NCBI GenBank assembly: GCA_947632305.1
Contig: CANROS010000003.1
Location: 1 to 48,793, forward strand
Reading direction: 5' to 3'
Origin: an uncultured Paenalcaligenes sp.
GTDB lineage: Bacteria; Pseudomonadota; Gammaproteobacteria; Burkholderiales; Burkholderiaceae_B
Length of the DNA stretch: 48,793 bases
The notes beneath the pieces were generated by a model. That model was not told the origin of the DNA, made no database searches, and saw only the letters and a list, made by a program, of their open reading frames with translations. Made by a program: the position numbers and the translations under genes. Every line of letters starts with the position of its first letter. Position 1 is the first letter of the stretch. Of this stretch, positions 18,657 through 26,900 are shown one piece after another.

Positions 18657-18680
18657 GTAGGAGCAGGCTATGCCTGCGAT
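18657..18680. repeat. REP-like palindromic element (single copy)
   Basis: GTAGGAGCAGGCTATGCCTGCGAT consists of a GTAG tetranucleotide, two bases, a perfect GCAGGC-TAT-GCCTGC hairpin, and GAT. This closely resembles Pseudomonas REP units (GTAGGAGC...GCGAT), which are mobilised by RAYT (TnpA-REP) proteins that recognise GTAG/GTGG next to a hairpin. It lies between divergent mog and the epimerase gene. I noticed no second copy in the window. Confidence 0.6.
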
Positions 18681-18772
18681 AAACAAGGATCAGGGCCTTG
18701 AGACAGAGGCGGTTTGGTCAGCCATGCTATTCTTTAGGGCGGTAAAATACTAATTATTTTTGTAGGGCATGT

Positions 18773-19621
18773 ATGCAAAACAACTTATTTTGGGTGGGTG
18801 CGGGGGACTTAGCCCAACGCTGCGTAAGCGGTCTAGATCGTTCAGCTTGGCACTGTACCGCCTTAAAACGCCACTGCCCCACTGACTCAGTCTTTGATCA
18901 AATCGTTCTCGCTGATGTCACGCTAGCAGAGAGCTTACAAAACCTGCCCCAAGCCAGTCACATAATTTATAGTGTGACTCCTAGCGAGCGCTCCCCTGAT
19001 GCCTACCAAGCCGTTTACGACTCTGGCCTTAAGCATCTACTGGCCTCCTTAGACCTAAATGCCCTACAGCGCTTTGTCTTTATTTCATCCACCTCTGTCT
19101 ATGGACCTGATCCAGTTCCTCAAGACGAAAACTCTATGCTCAAGCCTACCAGCTTCTCTGGCCAGACCCTTCATGCAGCAGAAAAATTCTTACAACAAGA
19201 ATTGAAAGACAAACTCACCGTCATCCGTTTTAGTGGCTTATACGGCCCTGGCCGACAACGTATTTTTAATAGCTTGCGCCAACAAAGCCTAAGCATTAAT
19301 CCAGCCATGGATAACTACGCGAACCGTATTCATAGTGATGATGCGGCCCGTGTCTGTGCGCATGTATTACATCACGCTCAGCCCCATTCCTGTTATGTGG
19401 CAACCGACAGCACCCCTTTACCACTGCGCCAACTTTACAGTCATCTTAGTCAACGCCTTAAAGTACCCGCCCCCCGCTTTGATGCTCAGCAAGCCTACGA
19501 GTCCAAACACTTTAGTAATCAGCGGTTATTGAATAGCGGCTTTGATTTCCTCTACCCCAGCACCCTTCAAGGGTATGATCTTTTGCTCGATTCCTTAGCC
19601 TCTATCACCCATGAAAGCTAA
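18773..19621 (+). CDS. NAD(P)-dependent epimerase/reductase, YeeZ-like
   Basis: An extended short-chain dehydrogenase-fold protein of 282 residues. The N-terminal nucleotide-binding loop is VGAGDLAQR (8-16), the active-site area includes FISSTSVYGPDP (SxxxY-like) and RFSGLYGPGR. It resembles E. coli YeeZ and similar uncharacterised sugar-nucleotide epimerase relatives; the canonical YxxxK is not obvious, so catalytic activity is uncertain. Its end overlaps the start of the MATE transporter by 11 bases, so they form a two-gene unit. Confidence 0.82.
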   Translation: MQNNLFWVGAGDLAQRCVSGLDRSAWHCTALKRHCPTDSVFDQIVLADVTLAESLQNLPQASHIIYSVTPSERSPDAYQAVYDSGLKHLLASLDLNALQRFVFISSTSVYGPDPVPQDENSMLKPTSFSGQTLHAAEKFLQQELKDKLTVIRFSGLYGPGRQRIFNSLRQQSLSINPAMDNYANRIHSDDAARVCAHVLHHAQPHSCYVATDSTPLPLRQLYSHLSQRLKVPAPRFDAQQAYESKHFSNQRLLNSGFDFLYPSTLQGYDLLLDSLASITHES

Positions 19622-20933
19622 TCCTTATTGGTCGCTGATTCAATTAGCTTTTCCTATTATTTTAGCCAATGCAGCGGTGCCCATTTTGGGCCTAGTCGAT
19701 ACCGCTGTAATAGGCCAAACCGGCACTGCCAGTGACCTAGGCGCCATTGCCTTAGCCTCCTTGGTTTTTAGTTTTGTCTATTGGGGCTTTGGTTTTTTAC
19801 GCATGGGGACGACTGGGTTTGTGGCTCAAGCCGCAGGCGCTAACCACTACAAAGAGCTGCACGCCTTAGTCTTCAGAACCTTGCTCATTGCCGTTGGCAT
19901 TGGTTTAAGCCTCATTGTGTTACAAAAACCCATCGAAATAGTCGCTACCCATTTACTTAGCGCTAGCCCCGCTGTTAATACAGCTGTGCGGGAGTATTTT
20001 TACATACGTATCTGGGGTGCGCCTGCCACCCTCATTACCTTTGCTCTTTTGGGCATTTTAATTGGTATGGGCTGGACACGTCAGCTGCTCTATGTGCAGT
20101 TGTTATTAAACGGCTTAAATATTCTTTTTAATCTTATTTTTGTTTTAGCTTGGCAGATGGGTGTCAAAGGCATTGCCTTAGGGACCTTATGTGCCGAGTG
20201 GATTACCGTCTTTTTTGCCCTATTTATTGTGTTAAAAAAGATGGATATCCAACAGCCTTTACAGCGTTTTCAGACGCTGAAAATTCGCATTTTTAATCGC
20301 CGTCATTTATGGGCGTTATTTCATGTAAATAGCGATATTATGATTCGCACCTTAGCGTTAATTAGTGGCTTTGCGTGGTTTGCTAAAAAAGGGGCGGGCT
20401 TTGGCGACCATGTCCTAGCGGCCAATCATATTTTGCTGCAGTTTGTCACCCTATCGGCGTTCTTTTTAGATGGTTTTGCCAATGTAGCAGAAATGCGTGT
20501 AGGCCAAGCGTATGGCGCAAAAAACAAAACTCGCTTCCAAAGCGAAGTCCGTCATACCACCCATCTTGCCGCACTCACCGCGCTATTATTAGGCCTATGT
20601 GTTTTTATTTTCGGTGCCACCTTTATACCTTGGCTAAGCCAAGATGAGGCGGTACAAAACATGGCAATCCTTTATACCCCCTATGCCGCTCTGTATATAT
20701 TGCTCTCGTTTGCGGCCTTTCAACTCGACGGTGTGTTTATAGGAGTCACTCAAAGCAAAGCTATGCGCAATGCCACCCTTTTAGCTTTAATTGTTTTGAT
20801 TAGTTTAGGGACTTGGTGGAGCTCTGCGTATGGTAACGCCGGCCTTTGGGCTGCTTTGGTCGTGTATATAGTGATGCGAGCTGCCGTCTTGACGGCCTAC
20901 TACCCTTCTTTACTACGCCATTTGCGAGCCTAA
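19611..20933 (+). CDS. dinF: MATE family efflux transporter, DinF-like
   Basis: A 440-residue inner-membrane protein with about 12 hydrophobic segments, typical of multidrug and toxin extrusion antiporters driven by H+ or Na+. The first repeat carries LVDTAVIGQTGTASDLGAIALA and GFLRMGTTGFVAQA, a pattern characteristic of the DinF branch rather than NorM. Start codon lies inside the end of the upstream epimerase gene. No transcriptional regulator or LexA box was recognised nearby, so SOS control as in E. coli is not supported. Confidence 0.88.
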   Translation: MKANPYWSLIQLAFPIILANAAVPILGLVDTAVIGQTGTASDLGAIALASLVFSFVYWGFGFLRMGTTGFVAQAAGANHYKELHALVFRTLLIAVGIGLSLIVLQKPIEIVATHLLSASPAVNTAVREYFYIRIWGAPATLITFALLGILIGMGWTRQLLYVQLLLNGLNILFNLIFVLAWQMGVKGIALGTLCAEWITVFFALFIVLKKMDIQQPLQRFQTLKIRIFNRRHLWALFHVNSDIMIRTLALISGFAWFAKKGAGFGDHVLAANHILLQFVTLSAFFLDGFANVAEMRVGQAYGAKNKTRFQSEVRHTTHLAALTALLLGLCVFIFGATFIPWLSQDEAVQNMAILYTPYAALYILLSFAAFQLDGVFIGVTQSKAMRNATLLALIVLISLGTWWSSAYGNAGLWAALVVYIVMRAAVLTAYYPSLLRHLRA

Positions 20934-20959
20934 GGATTTGACCAAACCTTTGCCTGCTA

Positions 20960-20992
20960 CACAAAAGGGCTAAGTCCTTGGACTTAGCCCTT
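20960..20992 (-). terminator. Terminator between dinF-like gene and pgk
   Basis: AAGGGCTAAGTCC and GGACTTAGCCCTT form a perfect 13-bp palindrome with a 2-base centre. The minus-strand tail TTTTGTGT fits pgk termination; the plus-strand tail is A/T-mixed and weaker. Confidence 0.85.
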
Positions 20993-21015
20993 AAATACTC
21001 AACAGACTCGTCGTA

Positions 21016-22212
21016 TTAAGCCTGCGCGCGCTCTTCGAGTACCACCACTGCAGGCAAACGTTTACCTTCCAGGAACTCTAAAAAAGCACCGCCACCTGTA
21101 GAAATATAGCCCACTTTATCAGCAATACCGAACTTAGCAATAGCAGCCAAAGTATCGCCACCACCGGCAATAGAAAATGCCTTAGAGTCAGCAATGGCAT
21201 TAGCAATAACCCGGGTGCCACTCGCAAAAGCGGGAAACTCAAACACCCCTACCGGTCCATTCCACACGATGGTGCCAGCATTACGTAAAATATCGGCTAG
21301 CTCTTGGGCAGACTTAGGGCCAATGTCTAAAATAAGATCGTCTTCTTCGACCTGATCTGCCGCCTTAGTCGTCGCCACGGCATCCGTAGAAAAACTCTTG
21401 GCGCACACCACGTCGGTAGGCACTGGAATCGCTGCCCCACGGTCGGCCATTTGTTTAGTAACTGCTTTGGCCTCGTCTATTTGATCTATTTCCGCCAACG
21501 ATTTCCCAATGGGCAAATCAGTCGCCGCCATAAAGGTGTTGGCAATACCGCCACCAACGATCAACTGATCCACTTTGTCTGCCAAGGCACACAAAATAGA
21601 GAGCTTAGTAGAAACCTTGGCTCCTCCTACGATGGCCACCAAAGGACGAGCTGGGTCTTTTAAGGTACGCCCTAAAGCTTCTAGCTCCGCAGCTAACAAA
21701 GGCCCCGCACAAGCCACAGGAGCAAAGCGCGCAATGCCTTCTGTGGTTGCTTGAGCGCGGTGCGCTGTACCAAAAGCATCATTCACATATACATCACACA
21801 AAGCGGCCATTTTCTTGGAAAGCTCAGTATCGTTGGCTTTTTCACCTACATTACAACGACAGTTTTCCAATAAAACCACTTGTCCTACTTCCACCTCTAC
21901 CCCATCTACCCAATCGCGGCGTAAAGGCACAGGCAAAGCTAGCATTTTTGATAACCGTTCAGCCACGGGAGCTAAGGAATCCTCGGGCATCACCACGCCC
22001 TCTTTGGGTCGGCCTAAATGTGAGGTGACCATCACAGCAGCGCCTGCATCCAAGGCCATACGAATGGCCGGCAAAGACGCTTTAATCCGGGTGTCTTCGG
22101 TGATCTCACCATTACTTAAAGGCACGTTCATATCAGAACGAATAAAAACGCGTTTACCTTGTAATTGGCCAGAGGCCGCCAAATCGGCCAAAGTCGTAAT
22201 AGATGTACTCAT
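21016..22212 (-). CDS. pgk: Phosphoglycerate kinase
   Basis: PGK transfers phosphate between 1,3-bisphosphoglycerate and ADP. Family blocks seen are [46 protein letters not shown] and the C-terminal [14 protein letters not shown]. The track starts at TTG (22227), inside the U-tract of an upstream hairpin. I use ATG 22212, giving 398 residues, near the usual length. No strong Shine-Dalgarno is seen. Follows gap; ends at its own terminator. Confidence 0.96.
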   Translation of the reverse strand: MSTSITTLADLAASGQLQGKRVFIRSDMNVPLSNGEITEDTRIKASLPAIRMALDAGAAVMVTSHLGRPKEGVVMPEDSLAPVAERLSKMLALPVPLRRDWVDGVEVEVGQVVLLENCRCNVGEKANDTELSKKMAALCDVYVNDAFGTAHRAQATTEGIARFAPVACAGPLLAAELEALGRTLKDPARPLVAIVGGAKVSTKLSILCALADKVDQLIVGGGIANTFMAATDLPIGKSLAEIDQIDEAKAVTKQMADRGAAIPVPTDVVCAKSFSTDAVATTKAADQVEEDDLILDIGPKSAQELADILRNAGTIVWNGPVGVFEFPAFASGTRVIANAIADSKAFSIAGGGDTLAAIAKFGIADKVGYISTGGGAFLEFLEGKRLPAVVVLEERAQA

Positions 22213-22220
22213 GATTGCTT

Positions 22221-22252
22221 TAGACAAAATAAAGGCGGGGCATGCCCCGCCT
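22221..22252 (-). terminator. Terminator-like palindrome between gap and pgk
   Basis: AGGCGGGGCATGCCCCGCCT is a perfect 20-base palindrome followed on the minus strand by TTATTTTGTCTA. The tail reaches the pgk translation start, so this may be an intra-operon attenuator. Confidence 0.8.
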
Positions 22253-22266
22253 AAAACTAATAGAAA

Positions 22267-23283
22267 TTACTTAGCAGACATCATCGCTGCACTGGTATCT
22301 AACATACGAACAGAGAAAGCCCATTCGTTGTCGTACCAAGCCGCTACTTTGACCAAATTGCCAGACACTTTGGTTAAGAGTGAATCCACAATGCTAGACG
22401 GTGTGCTGTGATTATGATCAATAGAGACCAAAGGCTCATCGCAGTAAGCAAGTATGCCCTTGAGACGGCCTTCGGCGGCTGTTTTAAGGATGCTATTGAC
22501 TTCGTCTACGGTGGTTGGACGAGCCGCCACAAACGTCAGATCAACCATAGAAACGTTGACAGTAGGCACACGGACTGCATACCCGTCTAGCTTACCATTT
22601 AGTTCAGGCAAGACCAAACCTACAGCGGCTGCCGCACCCGTTTTAGTAGGGATAAGGCTTTCACCTGCAGCACGCGCACGACGTAGGTCTTTATGGGCCA
22701 CGTCAATCAGAACCTGGTCATTGGTGTAAGCATGGATAGTGGTCATTAAACCATTTACCAAACCTAGCTCATCACTAAGAGGCTGAACCAGTGGAGCCAA
22801 ACAGTTGGTCGTGCAAGACGCATTTGACACCACCGTATCCGTGGCTTTTAAGGTGTCGTGATTGACACCATACACAATGGTAGCATCCACATCTTTACCA
22901 CCAGGAGCAGAAATCAACACTTTTTTGGCGCCGGCCTGCAAGTGAGCACCCGCTGATTCCTTGGTGGTAAAACGACCTGTACATTCAAGCACCACGTCTA
23001 CATCTAGCTCGCCCCAAGGCAATTTAGTGGGATCACGCTCGGAGAGCAAGCGGATACGATCACCATTAACTACCAAATACTGATTGTCTTCGGTCAGCTC
23101 TACGTCTGCATTAAAACGGCCATGCACTGAGTCATAGCGCGTTAAATGACGTGCTACCACGTCTTGACCTGGTGCGTTAACGGCAACGATTTCAATACCG
23201 TGTTTTTTGCCGTACTCGTAATGAGCGCGTAGCGTCATGCGGCCAATACGACCGTAACCGTTAATAGCGACACGAATGGTCAT
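22267..23283 (-). CDS. gap: Glyceraldehyde-3-phosphate dehydrogenase
   Basis: GAPDH oxidises and phosphorylates glyceraldehyde 3-phosphate using NAD(P). The 338-residue product has the Rossmann motif INGYGRIGR (about 8-16), the active-site [12 protein letters not shown] with Cys157, and CTGRFT. The residue after the second strand is Asn in VAVNAPGQ rather than the more usual Asn-Asp/Asn-Asp-Leu pattern, so cofactor preference is not assigned. Strong AAAGGAG eight bases before ATG overlaps the end of tkt, 13 bases upstream. Confidence 0.97.
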   Translation of the reverse strand: MTIRVAINGYGRIGRMTLRAHYEYGKKHGIEIVAVNAPGQDVVARHLTRYDSVHGRFNADVELTEDNQYLVVNGDRIRLLSERDPTKLPWGELDVDVVLECTGRFTTKESAGAHLQAGAKKVLISAPGGKDVDATIVYGVNHDTLKATDTVVSNASCTTNCLAPLVQPLSDELGLVNGLMTTIHAYTNDQVLIDVAHKDLRRARAAGESLIPTKTGAAAAVGLVLPELNGKLDGYAVRVPTVNVSMVDLTFVAARPTTVDEVNSILKTAAEGRLKGILAYCDEPLVSIDHNHSTPSSIVDSLLTKVSGNLVKVAAWYDNEWAFSVRMLDTSAAMMSAK

Positions 23284-23296
23284 GTATGTATCTCCT

Positions 23297-25342
23297 TTAC
23301 AGAACTTGCTCTGCGGCGTTAACTAAATGTGCCGCGGTAATACCAAAATGTTCAAATAACGCGCTAGCTGGAGCAGACTCACCATAGGTGTCTAATCCAA
23401 TAACAGCACCATCCAAACCTACGTATTTATACCAGCCTACGGTAGAACCTGCCTCAATAGCCACACGAGGTACCCCTGGCAAGAGGACACTGTTGCGCCA
23501 CTCTAGGTCTTGCTCGTCAAACAAATTGGTACACGGCATGGAAACCACGCGCGCGGCAATGCCTTTATCAGCTAATTGGGCTTGGGCATCCAGCGCAATT
23601 TCTACTTCGGAACCAGTAGCAATCAGGATGACTTGAGGCTGATCCACATCGGCCAGCACATAACCACCCTTAGCAATAGCGGCAATGGTATCCGCATCAC
23701 GCGGCACAAAACGCAAGTTTTGACGTGACAGCAACAAAGCGCTGGGACCACCGGCTTTAACACTTAGGCCTACGCTTTGAGGGCGGCTTAAAGCCTGCAC
23801 CCAAGCCACTGCTGTTTCCGTGGTATCGCATGGGCGCCACACGTGCAGATTAGGGATTAAGCGCAAGCTAGTAGCGTGTTCAATGGACTGGTGTGTAGGA
23901 CCGTCTTCGCCCAACCCAATGGAGTCATGCGTAAACACATGGATCACGCGCTGCTTCATTAGCGCAGCCATACGAATGGCATTGCGGGAGTAATCCGAGA
24001 AGGTCAAAAAGGTACCGCCAAAGGGAATATAGCCCCCGTGCAATGCAATACCGTTCATCACGGCGGCCATACCGAATTCACGCACACCATAGTTGATATG
24101 ACGGCCAAACTGCACACCATCTGCCCCAACTCGCAAGGGTTCTACCCCAGGCCAGTTGGTAAGGTTAGAACCGGTTAAGTCAGCAGAACCACCCACCATT
24201 TCGGGTACATTCGGCGCTAGAGCGCTAATGGCTAGCTGCGATGCTTTACGAGTGGCGACCGTTTCTGCTTTGTTATTGGTGGCTTGGATGAAATCCTGAG
24301 CCACTGTATCAAAATCAGCAGGTAGCTCGCCCGCCATACGACGAATGAGTTCAGCGGCCAGCTCAGGATAAGCGGCTTGGTAAGCCATGAATTTTTCATT
24401 CCACTGGGCTTCGACCTGAGCACCGCGCGCGGTAGCATCCCATTGCTCGTAAACCTTGGTAGGAATTTCAAAAGGGGCATAAGGCCAATCGATAGCAGCA
24501 CGCGTTAAGGCAATTTCTTCGTCGCCCAACGGCGCACCATGCGATTTTTCAGAGCCAGCTAAGTTAGGCGAACCTTTGCCAATTTGTGTACGGCAGCAAA
24601 TCAAAGTCGGACCTTGATTTTGTGCTGATAAGGCTTTGGCTTCAGTAATGGCGGCATTCACAGCATCGGCGTCGTGGCCATCTACGGCGGGAATCACATT
24701 CCAACCATAACTGCGGAAACGAGCCGGCGTATCATCGCTAAACCACGGTTCGACTTGACCATCAATGGAGATACCATTGTCATCGTACAAAACGATTAGC
24801 TTGGAGAGCTTTAGCGTCCCAGCCAAAGAACACGCCTCGTGAGAGATGCCTTCCATTAAGCAACCATCACCAGCAAAAACATAGGTAAAATGATCGATAA
24901 CCGAATGCTCAGGACGGTTGAACTCTTTGGCTAGCATGGCCTCGGCTAAAGCCAGACCTACGGCATTGGTTAAACCTTGTCCTAAAGGACCTGTAGTGGT
25001 TTCCACTCCTGCTGTATAGCCGACTTCTGGGTGCCCGGGTGTACGAGAGTGCAACTGGCGAAAGTTTTTAAGCTCATCTATAGGCAAATCGTAGCCGGTA
25101 AGATGTAATAGTGCATAAATCAGCATAGAACCATGACCGTTTGATAATACAAAACGATCGCGGTCAAACCAGTTAGGGTTTAGAGGATTATGTTTTAGAT
25201 GACGGTTCCATAATACCTCGGCTATTTCAGCCATTCCCATTGGGGCGCCGGGGTGACCCGATTTGGCACGTTGAACAGCATCCATAGCCAAAGCACGAAT
25301 TGCGTTAGCCATAGTCTTTGCGGTGGAAGGAGGAAGATCCAT
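23297..25342 (-). CDS. tkt: Transketolase
   Basis: Transketolase moves two-carbon units with thiamine diphosphate in the pentose phosphate pathway. Motifs include [44 protein letters not shown] (ThDP-binding GDG) and [16 protein letters not shown]. The ORF track starts at 25438, but the first 32 codons are unlike the family; I use ATG 25342, giving 681 residues. A stable stem-loop lies just upstream (25358-25382). The order tkt-gap-pgk is standard in Burkholderiales. Confidence 0.96.
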   Translation of the reverse strand: MDLPPSTAKTMANAIRALAMDAVQRAKSGHPGAPMGMAEIAEVLWNRHLKHNPLNPNWFDRDRFVLSNGHGSMLIYALLHLTGYDLPIDELKNFRQLHSRTPGHPEVGYTAGVETTTGPLGQGLTNAVGLALAEAMLAKEFNRPEHSVIDHFTYVFAGDGCLMEGISHEACSLAGTLKLSKLIVLYDDNGISIDGQVEPWFSDDTPARFRSYGWNVIPAVDGHDADAVNAAITEAKALSAQNQGPTLICCRTQIGKGSPNLAGSEKSHGAPLGDEEIALTRAAIDWPYAPFEIPTKVYEQWDATARGAQVEAQWNEKFMAYQAAYPELAAELIRRMAGELPADFDTVAQDFIQATNNKAETVATRKASQLAISALAPNVPEMVGGSADLTGSNLTNWPGVEPLRVGADGVQFGRHINYGVREFGMAAVMNGIALHGGYIPFGGTFLTFSDYSRNAIRMAALMKQRVIHVFTHDSIGLGEDGPTHQSIEHATSLRLIPNLHVWRPCDTTETAVAWVQALSRPQSVGLSVKAGGPSALLLSRQNLRFVPRDADTIAAIAKGGYVLADVDQPQVILIATGSEVEIALDAQAQLADKGIAARVVSMPCTNLFDEQDLEWRNSVLLPGVPRVAIEAGSTVGWYKYVGLDGAVIGLDTYGESAPASALFEHFGITAAHLVNAAEQVL

Positions 25343-25357
25343 GAAATGCTCTCTAGG

Positions 25358-25382
25358 GGGCTGCAACAGGATTGCGCAGCCC
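25358..25382 (-). promoter_or_regulatory. Stem-loop in the tkt leader
   Basis: GGGCTGC and GCAGCCC pair around 11 bases, with an alternative inner GCAA/TTGC pairing. It ends 15 bases before the tkt ATG and lacks a U-run, so it could affect ribosome access or mRNA stability. Confidence 0.5.
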
Positions 25383-25507
25383 AATAAATCAATCAGAAAT
25401 TCTAAAGACTTTGATTTTAGCATTATTGAGCCGCACAAACCGCCCCCTCTTGCCCTACGCTTCGTTCTATTCCTTTTTTACCCCTTTAACTTTGTATTTA
25501 TACAACT

Positions 25508-26254
25508 ATGAGTTTGCCGCGTTTTTATTACCCTAATTCCATTGAAATCCACCAACACCTAGAGCTACCCAAAGAATTAGCGCATTATATGCAGCGGGTT
25601 TTACGGCTAGCCGACCAAAGCCAGGTCACGCTATTTAACGGTTTAGGCGGAGAATACCAAGCACAAATACACTTCAGTGGCAAACACGTTGCAGCACACG
25701 TCTTAGCATTTACGGCCATAGAACGAGAACTCCCTTGGCAAATTTCTATTGCTCAAGGGTTAGCCACCGGCGACAAAATGGACTGGGTCTGTGAAAAAGC
25801 GGTAGAAATGGGTGCTAGCGCATTCATCCCTATAGCGGCTCAACACAGCACCTTAAAATTATCGGGCGAACGTCTAGAAAAACGCTTGGTGCATTGGCAG
25901 CGCATTGCCCAAGCTGCTAGTGAACAGTGTGGACGCAATCAACTGTTGCAAGTACAAGTCCTACACACGGTAGCGCAGCTCTGCCAACAGCTCGCCTCAG
26001 ACAGCGTTTTATTATTCTGTGACCCCGATGCCCCCCAAGACTTCCCCACGGCTATCAAACAAGCAACAGCCCATAACACCAACCACTGGATTTTACTGAT
26101 TGGCCCCGAAGGAGGTTGGTCAGAAGAAGAAAAGAAAATAGCGCTCAATGCTGGCGCTATTTCTATGCGGTTTGGCAGCCGTGTATTACGTACCGAAACC
26201 GCAGCTATTGCCTTAGTGGGCGCGATACGCGGCCAACTAGGCTGGATCGACTAA
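25508..26254 (+). CDS. rsmE: 16S rRNA (uracil1498-N3)-methyltransferase RsmE
   Basis: RsmE is a SPOUT-fold methyltransferase that modifies U1498 of 16S rRNA. The N-terminal PUA-like part begins MSLPRFYYP, and HYMQRVLRLADQSQVTLFNG is typical. The C-terminal knot shows LIGPEGGWSEEE and RFGSRVLRTETAAI, the SAM-binding trefoil loops. The 248-residue length is normal. It diverges from tkt and converges on the barstar-like gene with adjacent stop codons. Confidence 0.96.
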   Translation: MSLPRFYYPNSIEIHQHLELPKELAHYMQRVLRLADQSQVTLFNGLGGEYQAQIHFSGKHVAAHVLAFTAIERELPWQISIAQGLATGDKMDWVCEKAVEMGASAFIPIAAQHSTLKLSGERLEKRLVHWQRIAQAASEQCGRNQLLQVQVLHTVAQLCQQLASDSVLLFCDPDAPQDFPTAIKQATAHNTNHWILLIGPEGGWSEEEKKIALNAGAISMRFGSRVLRTETAAIALVGAIRGQLGWID

Positions 26255-26719
26255 TTAGTCTTCAGAGGACCCCGAATAAGGAGTCGGTGCAATACCCGGA
26301 TCAGGATCGGGGTGTTTACCTGCGTGGATCACCGTATACGCAAAATAACGCCCTTTGTTACTGGCAAAATCAGCCACGTCATTACAGACGCTTAAAATGG
26401 CTTGAGCATCGTCAGCTAATGCGGGATCACCGGTATGTAATTTATTAAACCAAACGTACAAACCTGTTTTTTGGTCAGAAACCGTGTCGCACAAACAGTC
26501 ATATAAAGCATCGAGATCATTGCCAAAGAACTCGGGAAAATCAACGGCTTTCACAATAGCCCGCAGTACAGCTGAGCGGCTGCGCGCACGATCACACTCT
26601 ACTGTTGCAGTAGTAATATCGGCTGCTTGTGCCAAAGCAAAAATCCCTTCTTGCTGGGATTCGGTGGCCTCAATTAGCCCCCCATTCTGCAGTAAAGCTT
26701 GCAGCATAGCTTGGCTCAT
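26255..26719 (-). CDS. Barstar-family protein (orphan)
   Basis: Barstar is the intracellular inhibitor of the secreted ribonuclease barnase. The family core FPEFFGNDLDALYDCL is at 61-76, within a domain of roughly 38-120. At 154 residues the protein is longer than classical barstar (about 90), with an N-terminal extension and a Pro/Asp-rich, Ser-rich tail. No barnase-like ribonuclease gene is next to it, so the partner is elsewhere or the protein has another role. A strong AGGAGG seven bases upstream supports the start. Its stop directly abuts that of rsmE. Confidence 0.85.
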   Translation of the reverse strand: MSQAMLQALLQNGGLIEATESQQEGIFALAQAADITTATVECDRARSRSAVLRAIVKAVDFPEFFGNDLDALYDCLCDTVSDQKTGLYVWFNKLHTGDPALADDAQAILSVCNDVADFASNKGRYFAYTVIHAGKHPDPDPGIAPTPYSGSSED

Positions 26720-26857
26720 TACTAGGCCTCCTGTGTATTGTGAATAAGGTGTAGCTTAATCATGGTGGTTCAATCCTGCTTTTTTATACTGACTAATTAA
26801 AGTCGCATTTTTAATCCATTTATAGGGGTTTAGGCAAGCATAGAGTTCCTTATTTAA

Positions 26858-26888
26858 TAGAGTGCTGTTTTTTATGCACAGCACTCTA
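26858..26888 (-). terminator. Stem-loop downstream of maeB, probable terminator
   Basis: TAGAGTGCTGT and ACAGCACTCTA pair perfectly over 11 bases with a 9-base loop. The minus-strand tail is only TTAAAT-like, so termination may be partial. Confidence 0.6.
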
Positions 26889-26900
26889 GCCATAAAGGAT

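Noticed and set aside
21815-22411. 198-aa plus-strand ORF opposite pgk and gap
   Set aside because: It is the antisense shadow of two clear glycolytic genes, and its composition follows their codon pattern.
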